Part shown: positions 32,652 to 47,600 of the stretch, piece by piece
How the letters are laid out: each line of letters begins with the position of its first letter
Position numbering within the stretch: the stretch's first letter is position 1
Source of the DNA: Trichoplusia ni
Lineage: Eukaryota > Arthropoda > Insecta > Lepidoptera > Noctuidae
DNA length: 64,000 bases
Reading direction: 5' to 3'
Assembly (NCBI RefSeq): GCF_003590095.1
Contig: NC_039482.1
Span: 7,953,657 to 8,017,656 of the forward strand
The notes under the pieces: generated by a model
Database searches by the model: none
Seen by the model: only the letters and a program-made list of their open reading frames with translations
Told to the model about the DNA's origin: nothing
Made by a program: the position numbers and the translations under genes

Positions 32652-35600
32652 CTGTAAGAAAAGGAAGTGATGTCTCAAATACTGTTATTAATATCATATC
32701 ATCCTAATCTACTAAATAATTATAGGTGTATCTACATATCTACATGAGACCAACAGTGATAAAATGATAAGTGAAGTGAGTGAAAGTTCGGTATTAATAC
32801 ACATTATAATTGTCTACATGGTAACCACAACATATACATATAATACATCCTTTTCGAATAAGCGTTACGTAAAAGCAACATGCATTGAAAGATACATAAA
32901 AAAATATAAAGATGATGATTTTTATAATTACACAAAAACACTTTAAGCCTGAAATTAAAAAATACAAAAAAACGAAATAAAGTGCTGTAAAAAATACATA
33001 AAAAATTAGAAATGAAATTGAATGGTTAATAATCAAAAATATACTTAAATCATAATATAGTATTAAAATACAAGTAACAAATAATTGTGTAAAGAGTACA
33101 TGTATTTTGCAAAAAAAAAGAACCCATGCGACCAAACCATGCGAAGCTAAAGATTACTCAATCTATCATTGGAATGTGTTCATAGAACTTTCTAGACGTT
33201 TCTAGTAACATTTATGGGAATTATTCAAATTTAAATGATGCAATGGTTTATTCACGCGTATTTATCGGGATTACCCGACTAGCAGACCCAATCGGAGTCC
33301 TTAATCATGAGCTGACGCGGCGGCAATAAATACTCGTATGACAAGACTAAAATAAATCTACAACATTCTAAATTCAAAATACAGCAGCCATATTTAAAAC
33401 ATGGCCGACACACATTGTAAACAACTTGAAACGTCAAATAACATCCAATAATAGATTGAGTGAAGGTAAGGCGATTTAAACAAAAGACGAACATTTATTT
33501 CTTGGGCCGCCCCCTCGCGATGACCTGCGGCAGACGCTTGCTGGACCGATCATCACTGGTGTCCACGTTCTAAGTACATTATATTTACACACATCAACTT
33601 AGGAACTAGACATTTATTATGTATAGGGATATTTATACCTACTTGTAAAGTCTGTCAGTCTGTCAGAAAAATGTCAGTGTGTATTTAATTCTGAGTCTTA
33701 ATTATAAAATTATACAGAAGACTATAATAGGCATTTTAAAATATTTAAAGTATTATTTCTATTAGAAATATTGCTTTTATGGTATTTATATTTATTTTTA
33801 AACAATTTTACACAAGTCTTGATGTCACTGAAAATATATGTTTACTTTTTTTGTCCATTCGTTTCATTGAGCTAAAAACATTATAAAGTAATTTCGAATT
33901 ACCAATTTATAGTCAAGTTTTGTTACATAGGTCCTGTATACGTAAGAGCGAAGTCTGAATGGTTTTCATGATTGTGAAAACCGTTCAATAAAATATATGT
34001 ACTTGGTTAAAAACATAATTGTAACAGTTTGCAACTATACTTACTAAAAAGTTGTTTTTTTTATTCATAATTTTATAATAAGGTTTGCCTTATAAAATGA
34101 AGTCCATATTTTTAATTTCGGACTAGCATACAATAGAATACATCATGAACGGAGTAGGGGTGTGTTGTATTTCCTTTTTTTTATTGTACTCTTAAAGACG
34201 TTTCAAATTTTGTAATATAATAATATTATATAATATAAAATATAAAATTTTGTAATGTAATATAATAGTTCTATCTTGTTTTTTCATGAAAAAACATTCA
34301 TTCTTGCTCATGTACACGTCTTACATCAAAGTCTCCGATAGTGAACTTGGTGGCGGCCTCGGCGACAAGCTGCGCGGGCGCAGGCGGCGCGCTCTCCGGC
34401 GACAGCACCTTGTTGTTGATGTATGCATGTTAGCGGGGACGGAAGTCGAGAAGAGAAGCGGGGGAAGAAAGGGGTTTTAACAAGTTAAGAATAATTAGGT
34501 AGAAGATAGTAAAGGCAGTTTAAAAGTGTTGAAGATTTAGTAAAATGGGACAAAGATAGTGTCTTATTTCATTGACTGTATTTTCTTTATAATTTAATAA
34601 CAACAGAAAGGCTGCAAATAATACAATGGTTTCTTTTAACTTCAGTCAGGGCTCGAACTAATTTATCGGGGTCGCTGACCATTCGTTCAAATTGGTCCAT
34701 TGTATCGTGTAAATGCGGCTATAACTAAGTCTATTTTATCAAATTTGAGGATGTATAAAAAATAAACTTTTTCTTTTACGAAAGGACTTTTTTTAATGTT
34801 TATTAGTTTAGAATTTAAAATGGTGCTTTTTTAAATGAATTTTATTCAAACAATTAATTTCATCAAATGAGGTCATTAGGAGACCCTTTTTAAACACGTA
34901 TTTTGTATATTTAAAAAAAATAGATTTAATATAATAATGTTTCTCTTCTCTTCATGACTTCACTGTTTTGGTATGCATTGACTATTAAAATGTTGACTTA
35001 ATTTATTACTTAAGTTTTTTTTCTTGAATGTTACCTTTTATTTATTATTTATCACCAACAGTTATATAAATAACACAACGGTAAAACGGAGTGAATAGAG
35101 GCAATTTTAGGGGTAAGCAATCGCTTGCGATCGTCAAAAAAAGAGCCTTTTTCAATTCACCCCGTTCTACGGTAGCATAATTATTTCGTCTTTTAATTGA
35201 AAAATAGTCAAAGCATCTTAAGTTATTTACACAACGAGAATGGTCTTTCGAATCATTTAGCAATGTATGAGGAATGATCATGGTACCACCTTAAATGGAA
35301 CAATGCTAGCTGGTTAGCTTACACACTCACGAAATAATATTATTCGAGCATTTTTAGCAGTAATTTTAGCACACATTTACTTATATTTTTATAAAGAAAT
35401 TTGGTTATAGATACACGAAAGGCAATCAGAGAGTTTTTTTTTGTATTTTCCTGACCTAAGGCAAATGCCTTTTCTAAAAGCAAGAACTTTAATGATCAAG
35501 AAAGTAATATTAACATTACTATTTATTAAAAATCTATCTTCCCTTCCAATTATCTCTTAAGTCTTCCCAAGTTTGATAAGAACAAATTCTGATCAACCCT

Positions 35601-38600
35601 CCATCAAATTTTGGGTCTGCTTTTCGTACTTACGAAAACTTAATCCCTAATAATTTTTTTAGCGATTTTAGATGGAGAAAATTGAACCATGCCACAAGAA
35701 TCAATATAATATATTTTTTCGGAGAACCCTACTATGCTAAATAAACGCAAACTGTTCAAAAACTTCTTCTTTTCAAAGAATCCCTATCCCTAGATCAAAT
35801 AATCACCCATTAGCCATCATTAATCACAATAAAACTTACATCCTGGTCGCTCATCATCTCCTTAGTCGATACTGTGGTCTCGATCCTCCTGATGGATCCC
35901 TGATGGATGTCCACGTCGAAAGCGAGGCATTGGAAGCGGCGGAGTAGGAGTACCACCGGTATGGGCAGCACCCCGGCCAGGATCATCAGCACCGCGATCA
36001 CCAGCACCCAGTTGGGGTACTGGGTTTTTACAACGCGACCCTGGAAAAAAGGTTTTGGGCTTTAGAGGCCTGACTGTTGTAGAGGAATGGAGTGAAGAAC
36101 TTTTTTTTATTGGACTTAGCCCGAAACACATTCCCGTCATTGCAACTCCTGCAAGCCAGGATCTACAATGAAACCAATGAAAACCGCCAAAACACTTAAG
36201 TTTGGTGTGTCCCAGGGGAAAACAAATAATTGCCCTGGAACCCGTAATGAAATTTCCGAGGTTGCGCGTTCCATCCTCGCCTAGGACGAATATGTGTGAT
36301 CCATGAATGCTTGTCTTGAGTTTGGGTGCTTCTGTGCATGTAGCTTGAATGTTTGTGAAAACCCAAACACAATGATTTCCTTTGTGAAGGAGTTCTCGTC
36401 GTTATAGTGCTTTTGTGTACTTTAGTTTCGTGCTTTAGTAGACCACCATTACGGTAAGCGAAAATAATGAAAACCCATGATGATTTCTTGTACCTATATT
36501 AGAAGACAAAATGTACCTACAGTAATACCACCGAAACTATAGTACCTGGTCTATATACCACAGAAACCACAAAAATCATTGTGGATATTTTCTTAAAATA
36601 AAGCCGACATCTAATGCGTACTACGAGTATGACTAATTGGATCAGAGTTTAATCATTATGGTTTTTCCTAATATATTTCTACGCATTTTTATAAGTAATC
36701 CCAAAGATCATTATCCTGTAAATGAATGCTACTCAAATATTTTTAGCGTGGCCTAGTGAGATAGCATCAGATAAGAAAATATTATTCGGTTACTAATAAA
36801 TTATCACTTTTGGATGACACACTACCTACTGTACCATCATTGTAACACCATACCATGTTTCTAGCAAATACAATTTCTCATTCTTATTCTATTCTTAAAA
36901 AGGCTTCCCTATAAAAATAGGCCTGTGCCCAGACTTGGGAAGTATATAAGCTGGTATTTGTGTTTACTACTAGCAAGACCTGGCACCAACCGCTTTCTAG
37001 ACGTTTTTTTTTATGATAATCTTCTTCCTTTCTTAAGTTAATGTACAGTTGACTATGTAGGTACCAAAGTTTTGACTCTTTAGGCCCTTGACGTGTCTTA
37101 TTGCACTCTTGTAAAGTTCTCAGATGTGTTGGGTTACTCACGATGTTTTTCTTTACTGGTTGAACCGTTGATAATAAGGTACTTTAAAATTAGCCCATGA
37201 CTTCGAAAATATATTCGTGCTCGCGGTATTCGAACCTTTCCGATTTTGTAGAGTATTTTGAAAACTATTTTTTTGTATCGCTGAGATTTTTATATTTGGA
37301 ATATTTGGAAACTCGTGATATTATAAAGAACTGCTACAACAATAGTACAATAGGTCCAACAGTTGAGGTTAAAGTACCCTACAGTACTTTATATCAATGT
37401 TCATTTACAACGCACACACATGCATTGAAACTAGTTTCAAGAAACATGATTCACAGAATATGAGGAAAATTGTATCACAAACTTTTGGTTCCGTGGAATA
37501 TATAATGCGCGTTTCACCTTCGTCTTATTTGCAACAATAAGGAATTATTTCTGTTTCTCTTAATGATTAATTCGATTTTTGTCCTACATAAAAACTACCG
37601 AAAGGCTACAACGTTAATTATAGGTAGATATAGTCTCTTATACTAAGTTATAACAAAAACATTTGAAAACTCTTCTTCATCATCATCATCACCACATCAT
37701 GACGGAAAACATCTTAAACACTGACATTATCCTTTAAAAAGCATAATTAACAAACACACATTCTTAAAAAAAAGGAAATCCTTCAACACCTGCCAAAAAC
37801 AAGATTCCTCCCACAATTACCACTGCAAATAAAAACATCAAAGTATCCTATGTCACAAAAATTACTATATCATTACACACACGGTTTTTCCACAATAAGA
37901 TTTCATCCTAACCCGCGGATCCCCAACCTTACCCATCACAAACACTTATAAATAAGACGCCAACTAATCTTACCCAGTGACAGACCGAAAGCTGAACAAA
38001 ATGGTCATGTTTATTATATTACTAAGTTTATTCAGTGCAGTTTATGCCCAGGATGCTGTGACAGTGGTGACGGGTAAAGGCCCAATACAAGGCTACAAAA
38101 AGGATGGGTTTAATACATTCTTTGGTGTGCCCTTTGCGTTGGTCAATGAGGAAAACCCGTTTGGAGTGAGTGTTTTGTTATTTCATGTCATGTGTCTATT
38201 TGTGTATAGTATTAAACATTATTAAATTGTAATGAAGTTCAAAATTTTATCATATAGTCGTGTGTATGTAGAAATAATAATAGATAAAATATAATTAAAT
38301 AATAGAGTGATATGAAGCAAATAACGCGCATTAAAAAACTCAATTTCTTTCAATTTCAAGTGTCAATGTAGATTGATGATAGAAAATTTTAAACTTTTTT
38401 TTTGTCGAAAATAATTTATTCTCGGATTATCAAGATCGCAACATCACACTCTAAAAGGCTTTAATAAAAACAATCTATCAAAATCGAGACCACATTAGAA
38501 CCTAACAGACAGATAGACACACCCAGTGTTAGTTATAATTGCTATTATATTGATTAAATAGTATCTCTAAATGTTATCACTTCGTAATAATATTGATATC

Positions 38601-41600
38601 TAGTTGAATTGTTATTGTAAACAGCACGCGTCTTTGTTGTGGCTTGGAGAAGGTAAATATAAACTTGGATCTCGAAAGATATCGTTTTAAAATGTGACCT
38701 TTAAAACATTTGAACTTGTAGTCATAATAACGAAAAAAAGGTGTCTTTGCGTGCCTTGGCGTAGTGGTTAGTGATCCTGACTGTTAAAAAGGAGGGCTCG
38801 GGTTCGAAGCTGACTCAGGATGAAAGTTTGTGTAATGTGCACGGTTATTTGTTGCGTGTCTGGGTGTTATTTATCTATTTATGATTCTTAACCATCCAGG
38901 GCGAAACCCTTGGCACACACAGGCCACACAAAAATAAACTATCAAAATGGGCCTAGCCGTTAAGGAGGCGCTCAGTGATACATCTACGCATCTACAGAGG
39001 AATTAGAAAAATATGTTTATTAGTTGTGTAGTACTCGTAATACAAACTTTGCTAAGATTAAGACTATAACAAAATCCACTCATTCAAATTAGGATACAAA
39101 GTAGTAATTTAACACAAAATGGCGTTTTAAATTAATAGAAATATTTGAACCTAGCACAATCAATGGTAATTAATTATTATTATAAACGTTTATCCAAAAA
39201 TGGATATAAGGAAAATATTAAGGAAATAAATATGTCGAGGTAAATGATATGATAGATCACCGACCCATGATTATTGTAGTAAATTAAGGACAAATCCGGA
39301 ATACATTGATTAATTAATATCAACATCGAAAAGTTTTATTACAAGTAGGCCTTTTTATTGAAAAAAGGCCTACTTGTTGTGTTTGAAACGTTAAGATGAG
39401 ATTATTATGAATTGGCAAAATGCTTGATGAACTGTATCTATCAATTTATTGTCCAAAAGGATGTTGCCATAGCTATAAAAAATATTCTTCTTTTTAGTCG
39501 ATTTTAAAGTATCCTTTGAATTATTTCAGGCAATAATATCAGCAGAATATTCATAAATATAACATACTATAGTATTCGTTCTGAAAAAGGGAACTTGACT
39601 CACTTCTTAATCAATATTTTTCAGAGCACACTACCCTACCCGAATTTCAAGACACCATTCAACGCAAATGACTCCTCCATAATCTGTCCTCAAGTATACT
39701 TCAACGACAATGGAGTGATCCAGTGCCTTCGTCTCAACATCTACGTGCCAACATCAAGCGCCAAGAAACCATTGCCAATATTTGTCTGGTTCCACGGCGG
39801 TGGCTTTGCCTTTGGCAGTGCTGGTGAATATGGCGGCCAATATTTGGTCAAACATGACATCATTGTGATCACGGTCAACTACAGACAAGGACCTTATGGG
39901 TTCTTGTGTCTTAATGATCCGTCAGTACCTGGTAATCAGGGGATGAAGGACCAGATTGTGGCGTTGAGATGGATTAAAGAGAATATTGGAGCGTTTGGTG
40001 GAGATCCGAATAAGGTGACGATAGCTGGTGAGAGTTATGGAGGTGGAGCTGTGGATTTACATTTATATTCAAAATATGAGACGTTATTCCAAAAAGCTAT
40101 CGTCCAAAGTGGGTCTCTGTATGTATCTGAAGGTATTTTCGTCAAAGCAGATTATGAAGCTGCGATCAAACTCGCGAAGCAATTAGGACATAACGCTGGC
40201 AACACAAGAGATGCCCTAAAATATTTAGCAAGGGCAAACCCAGTAGATGTAAGTGCAGCGACCAGAAATCTGTCTATGATCCTAACATTTTGCAAAGAAA
40301 AGAAGTTCAAAGGCGTCCAAAATTTTATCACTGACGACCCTTACCACCTACCAAATAATGACAGAGTGAAGAACACACCAATTATGATCGGGTATACCAG
40401 TCAAGAAATGTTATACGAGTTCGTTAACAAACCAAAAGAGTTTTACGATAAACTGACGATAGGCTTTCAAGATCAGCTGAAGAAGACATTTGTCTTGAAG
40501 AAGAAGGAGCTGGATATGTTGAGTGGTATAGTAAGATCATTTTACTTAGGTGGGAAGGCAATCGGGCCGGAATCTCAACTGGAACTCAGCGATTTCGTGT
40601 CAGATTTTGCTCTTAACTATGGGGCAGAATGGTCAGTCAATAGATATATGGAGCAGGGAGCGAAAGTATATAAATATATGTTTTCGTATATCGGTGCTAG
40701 TGAATATAAGAATGTAACGGGGGCTGGAGCTTCTCATACTGAAGAACTGAAGTATTTATTCGACTGGGTGTGGGCAGCGCCACTGGTGGGGGCTGAACAG
40801 CAAATGATGAGAGATCGAATGACAACCTTGTGGGCTAATTTTGTTAAACATGGGTGAGTTTTGCTGTGTTATTTTCTCAATTATTCTTAAAAAGTGAATA
40901 TGCATTCGATACAATTGTGTCTCGAATTGCCAACTGGCAGTAAGCATGTGTGGTGATCAATGCTAATTCCTTCTCTAGAAAGAGGCCAAAATCCAGCGAG
41001 GACATCAAGCTAGTTATTGCTTTTATTACAATTATAATTACAGAGCCCATAAAAATCTTTATTAGAAAGTACCAAATGGAACAAAACCCTAGTTTACTAC
41101 TTCTATCACGCAAAAAATCTGTGTACCGAGAACGAACCTAAGGCTTAATATATAATTTCCTTTACAGCAACCCTACTCCACAGAAGACAGACCTGCTCCC
41201 AGTGACCTGGTCTCCAGTGACTGGCATAGGTCGGCAGTACCTGAACATTGACGTGGAGATGTCCATGAGGGACCACGCCTTCCAGCAGAGAATCGCCTTC
41301 TGGGACCTGTTCTGGCACGTGTATTTGAAGAAGCACGTGCTTTTGAATTAGTAGAATAAAGAGTAGAATTTTGTTACTGCTGTAAGAGCCTATTTAGATA
41401 TAAAAACTTGAGCATCTATGAATATAAAGCGCCAGAGGCTTTAAAATAAATAGAATAAGCTCATATGAATTGTTTTATTAGTGTGACCTCACAAGATATT
41501 AAATCACCAACCCAATTGCTTGCCCAGAAAGGGACGTTTCTTCTATCGTTAAAGTCAATAGAAAACACTCTAATATATGTAGAATTGGAGATGCCAGGTC

Positions 41601-44600
41601 AAAGTCACGTGACATGTCGAAAATAAATGTCATTCCCTACATGCATTATTGACATTAACGATTATAGAAATGTTATTTAGGTTCATAGGCTGACCTCTTC
41701 ATACAATTCTCAGTACGAGATTCGACTTTAAAATCATTTACGAAGGTACATAATTACATGTTGTGCAAGTAGTAACGGGGTTTCCCTGTAATTATTCAAA
41801 ACTAATATGCTACCAGCCTTTCCTATTAGCATAGTTCAATTGACATACATTTAGCACGGTCGAAGAGTTTATGAATAGGTGTATCTATAACTATAAGTAT
41901 ATGCAGCTGTGTGTTCGGACTTTATTCTTTACATTGGCAAAGAAATAGAATTTCGACTCGCGATCCCGCCGCGTCTGCTCATGATTAAGGACTCCGGTTG
42001 GGTCCGAAACTAGTCGGGCTACCCCGATAAATACGCGTGAGTAAGTAAACCGTTACATCATTTAATAAAGAAATAGAATACCTGTTATACTTAGTACATA
42101 TATTAAATCATCAAACTGTATCCCATACTTGTTTATCTGGATCATTGACTAGCTTTTGATTGCGGTTTTGACTAAAACCATCTAAACTAAAATTTGAGAA
42201 AAATACACACATATTTGTTATTCTCCTTTTTTCCCAGTATTTTACTTTCAACCGATACATTAGTATTAGCTTTTTATGAATAATTGGTCTTTAGACTGGC
42301 AAAAGGACGTAGGTTCAAATCCCAGTACACACCAATGTCTATTCTAATTATGCATAAAGTAATTTGCACTTAATTAAAAAAATGATGAAGGAACTGCAAG
42401 TCATACTTAGAAATTTTCGACAAAACTCAGACACAAGGTAGTATCAAATATACGGTAAGAAATAATGCATGCATTTGCTGTACTCAACATTGTAAAGTTA
42501 CTTCGATTCTAAATAGGATAATATTTATAGGTGAATCCCTAGCCTGGGTAAAACCAGCACAATTCAGTTGGTCATCAGACTCAACAGTTACCATGACGTC
42601 GGCTGCTGTGGCGTTAAATTGATCTATATATCAAAACGGTTTAAATTATTCATATAATAGGTTCTTCGTTGAAACTGAGCTAAATAATTATTTTTCATTT
42701 AAAGAATCGAGACCAAGAAGATCGCTTACAAAAAATGCAAGATACTATGTTTTAAGAGAAGCAAAATACTATTGAATACCAACTATGACACTATACATTT
42801 TATGATATAGTAATCAATTATGATTGTGTCGTTCAAAACATGTAGATATTTTATCGTCCTTTGTACCTCTTCGACATAAGAGTGATATTTCGAAAACGCG
42901 CATCTATATTAACGATTTATAATTATTTATATTAAGGTTGAAAAAATTTTAAGTGTCTAAAAAATTAGAAAAAAAATGAATATTTTGATTTTGAATGCAT
43001 GTGTAATCTGCGGTAATTTCGTTTTTTTTTTTCACACAACTTTAATTTCACCGCGTTTCACAAGACAGGTAATTAGTATCTTATAGAATAACACACTAAT
43101 TTTATATCTCTTGTCTCAAGAAGTGCACCTCAAGTGCCCACTCCACATTTCCTCTATAACAGTGCACGAAATAATCTAAGCCTTGTTGTAAAACTTGATT
43201 CATTGCGGCCATACTTAAGGAAAACATGCTACAATATTGTTGTAGTTGGTTCCGTATGTTTTATGAAATAGTTTTGCTGTTTGAAGTTATATTTAGAACT
43301 AGTTGTGCCCTGCAGTTTTAACCGCGTTTAAACGGGGAACTTTTTAAAATCAATGATGGCAAATACTTACAGGCAAAAAAATAAATAAATTTTGGTAATC
43401 TACTTAACTATTTTAGTCTCTTTTTAGAAGGAGAAAATTCTTATTCAAATTATCGTCAGTTAATGGCGTTCCGATAGTTGCTATGATTTCAATTTTTGCT
43501 TATTTCTCGCTAATAACACCATAGCCCGCGGGCCCGCCCGCTACAAATCGAAAATGACCATCCTTTGTGTTAATCCAGGTTATAAACTATCTGTCTACCA
43601 AGTTTTGTCTAATTTCGTTCAGTGGTTTATGCGTGGACAAGTTACAAACATCCATACATCCACACTATATCAACTTTGACGTTCATAATATAAGTTGGAT
43701 GTATAAAATTTATTTCTTAATTCAATAAACCTAAACAGTGAAAGCACTTAAATCGGTCCAAAGAATTATCATCACTGGATTTGTTATCACGACCGCGTAT
43801 CTCTAAACGACAGTTAACTCCCTGTAACACTTATAAATATGAGTCTGCGCTTCAGAACAGCTCAATACTGCCTTAACATACAAAGCGACATGTTTAAATA
43901 TATTCTAATACTGTCGCTGATCAGTGCAATATATACTGAAGATGTGGTCCACGTGACTGTAGTGACGAACAAGGGTCCTATACAGGGCTACAAGAATGAC
44001 GGTTATAAAACGTTCTTTGGAGTGCCGTACGCTAAAGTTGATGAGGAGAATCCTTTTGGGGTAAGTGCGTAATAATAAGAAGTTGATATTTCGTGATATG
44101 AGTTTACGTGCAACTAGAGTCAGTAATGTTTAACGTTTTAAAAGTGCCTGAGAAACGGCCTATTTGAAATAGAAACTTTTTGATTTTGATTTTTTGTTTA
44201 CGGAGACGTACCTAGTAGCGGTTTTAATCCAATGACTAGAGCAACAGTTTGTAAGACAATTGTTAAAGTGTTAAGTCGTTCTACGCTGTTTAATGCGTTT
44301 TCTCGCTACCCACAATACCTAATCGTTTTGAAATTAATTGTAATACAAATGCAATATTTTCAAATTTTATCCATGTTTCACCCTATGGTTGGCTGGTATG
44401 GTTAACCGCCTTTGTAAGATAAACTATTAAGTTTTATATCCATTTTTCATAAAGAACTATAGTTAATATAAAATTTGCATTTTAAAACTGTCTATGTAGA
44501 AACCGTCAGGGTGATATTATTTATTGAGAGCTGTGCTTTTGTTTCCAATTTCACGACAGACAATATTTTTGTCATAGTTGCTTTTTGAATTGCCAATAAC

Positions 44601-47600
44601 ATTTGCAACTTTGACGTGGACCAATTATAAAATCTATACCGTTAAGACAAGGATCTGGCTGTCTGTTATTTCGTGTCAATAACCGGAGTACATTATAACG
44701 GTTATTGCTATTTGAGTGAACAGAAACTGTTAACGTTAAGCGTCGTCGAGACGATAAAACATTAAATATGTGTATATACGGTCGAATTGAGTAACCTCCT
44801 TTTCAGAAATCGGTTAAAAATCGTTTGAGTTGAATAAGACTTTGCTCTAATCACATCAATTCAAAAGCATAATAATGACGAAAGCAAAGGTATACCTACC
44901 TATGCTAAATAATCAATCTTTCATTAAGAAAAAAGGCATGAAACAAAAGTAAATATTTTGATGATAGTCACCTACTTATTAACACAGGGTAATTTGTTTT
45001 AACATGGCACAATGATGTATGAAACCATTATCTTAGATCGTAAGACATTTGTAGATATCGATACATCAATACAAAAACTTATTTTTGTTATGAGATAATG
45101 AAGTTACTTTTCTAATTACTTAAATTAGGAAGGAATTTTTAAAAAGCCGCTTATTTAGAATTCTGACTGGCTAAAATAATAGAAAAATAAAAAAAACGTG
45201 CACATATAAAAGGATGATGACGTCACTAGCTCATTAATATTACTAGGAAACTAATAAAACCTTTTTGTTTCCAGAATAGCTTAGAATACCCAACATTCGA
45301 GACGCCATTCCTAGCCTACGATTCATCCATAATATGTCCTCAAGTAACCTCCAAAGTTGGGGGAATACTACAATGCCTCCGTCTCAACATATACGTCCCA
45401 GACACGGACGATGACGACAGCCCACTGCCAATATTGGTCTGGTTCCATGGAGGCGGGTTCGTGTTCGGGAGCGCCGGCGACTATGGCGGCCAACATTTGG
45501 TCAAACATGGAATCATAGTCATCACCGTCAATTACCGTCTAGGGCCTTACGGATTTCTCTGTTTGAAAGAGCCGGCCGTACCAGGAAACCAAGGTTTCAA
45601 AGACCAAGTGATGGCGTTGAAGTGGATCAAGGCACATATAGCTGCGTTTGGTGGAGACCCGAACAAAGTGACGATCGCTGGAGAAAGCTATGGCGGGGGG
45701 GCCGTGGATCTACATCTATATTCCAAATACGATGTGCTATTCGACAAAGCGATTGTAGAAAGCGGATCAATTTTCACTCCAGGCTTCTTCGTGAAGAGAG
45801 ACACTAAGGCCGCTCTCAAACTTGCTATATACTTAGGACATAATGTTAACAGAACGAAATCTGCTTTACAATTATTAGCCAAAGAAAACCCTCTCGTTGT
45901 GATGTCCGCAGCTAGAAACCTAGGCCTGAAATTATCGGCGTGTAAAGAAAAACGCTTCAAAGGCGTTCGGAATTTCGTGACCAAATACCCTAACTGCTTG
46001 AACAACGCAGCTCGAATCAAGAACACACCTATACTGTTCGGTTATAACAGCAAAGAAGACTTTGGTACCTTCGCGAGCAAGCCGAAACAATTCTACGATG
46101 AATTAGGCAACATATTCTACAATAACTTGAGGAATAATACTGATATTAATGATATGGAGTTAGAAGTCGTAGCTAATATAACAAGGAAGTTCTATTTGGG
46201 GAGTAAGGATGTTGGACCAGACGCCATGTTGGAACTGACTGACTATCTGTCAGACTTCAAACTGAATCACGCCGCAGAGACATCAGTGAATATGTATATC
46301 AACCAAGGAGCGAAAGTTTACAAGTACTTGTTTTCGTACATTGGTGGAAGTATTTATAGTAATGTTACGGGGGTTGGGGCGATGCATACGGAGGAATTGA
46401 AGTATTTGTTCGAGGTACCGACGAAGCTGAAGACTGAAGAGCAAGTGATGATGCGGGAGAGGATGACGATGATGTGGGCGGAGTTCGTTAAGACTGGGTG
46501 AGTTTTGTGAATGTTGTTGTAGATGTTAAATATGGTACATGTAGTTAACTTAAAAGAGTAAGAATGATGAAAAAGACTTGACTGTGGAAATTAGAACTAG
46601 TTTCCGCAATATATTTTTTTACGAAGGACTTTGCTAGCATGGGTTCCGGCTACACAAGGGATTCATAAAGTTTTCTTATTCGTTATCTTTATTTATTTGA
46701 ATGAGAAGAAATTGCATTGATAAGAATTTACTCATGGGTACTCTGGGTGGGTATTTACTCTCACAAGTTCCAAATAATTTTGCATAATTATTTTTTTTAT
46801 AATTTAATAACATATTTCTTTTTATATACATCTATTAATAAATAATCTATTTATTTCAGGAACCCAACGCCAGAGAAGACAGACCTCCTGCCAGAGACAT
46901 GGGTACCAGCGAGAGGGCACGCGAGACCTTACCTGAACATTGACGTGAACATGACAATGAGAGACGATGTCTACAGAAAGAGGATGGCCTTCTGGGATCT
47001 CTTCTGGCATAAGTTCGAAAAGAAGGTCATGGTTTATTAGTATAGGTGTTGATCGATGACTGGCTATGTGATAATGTTGATTTGAATTATATAGAAGTTT
47101 TTTTGCAACTGTTTTTTATTATTACAATTACACACCCTTAACCCGTTGAGGTCACCATGCCTAACTCGCTGAGCGCGAAGTGTCGCGGGTTCGATTCGCG
47201 CGGTCTTCTGCCTCGACAATTTGTCATGACGATATATGAACATGTTGGTCGTGGCAACGCCCGCGTGGCTGGAAAACATTTCTACATTTCTTTCGTTTAA
47301 CTCAGTCCGATAATAAGCCTGTGTGTTAATCCAAGGTTTCAACTCCATACTAAATTTTATCGAAATTGGTCTATACGTTTGAGACTTTTGCATTTGTACC
47401 TGTGTGATTTCGGCTTCATTTGTATTTGTAAGTGACTTGATTCATCAATCCATAATGGATTTTGTTGATTTTTTCACCTAACCCGAAATAGCTTATTTGA
47501 TCCCATAATAATTTCATGAAGTTTGCTTTAGTAGTTTTCATTCGAAGTCGGTTGCATGTTTTTTCATGCAAAAAAAATCATGACACTTGTTCTTCATTGA

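Noticed and set aside
32764..33135. Frames in both orientations next to the SLC6 last exons
   Set aside because: Low-complexity AT-rich composition (Tyr/Lys or Phe/Ile/Cys runs) and no splice support.
36884..37141. Minus-strand open frame in the SLC6 intron
   Set aside because: No signal peptide, domain or consistent splice sites.
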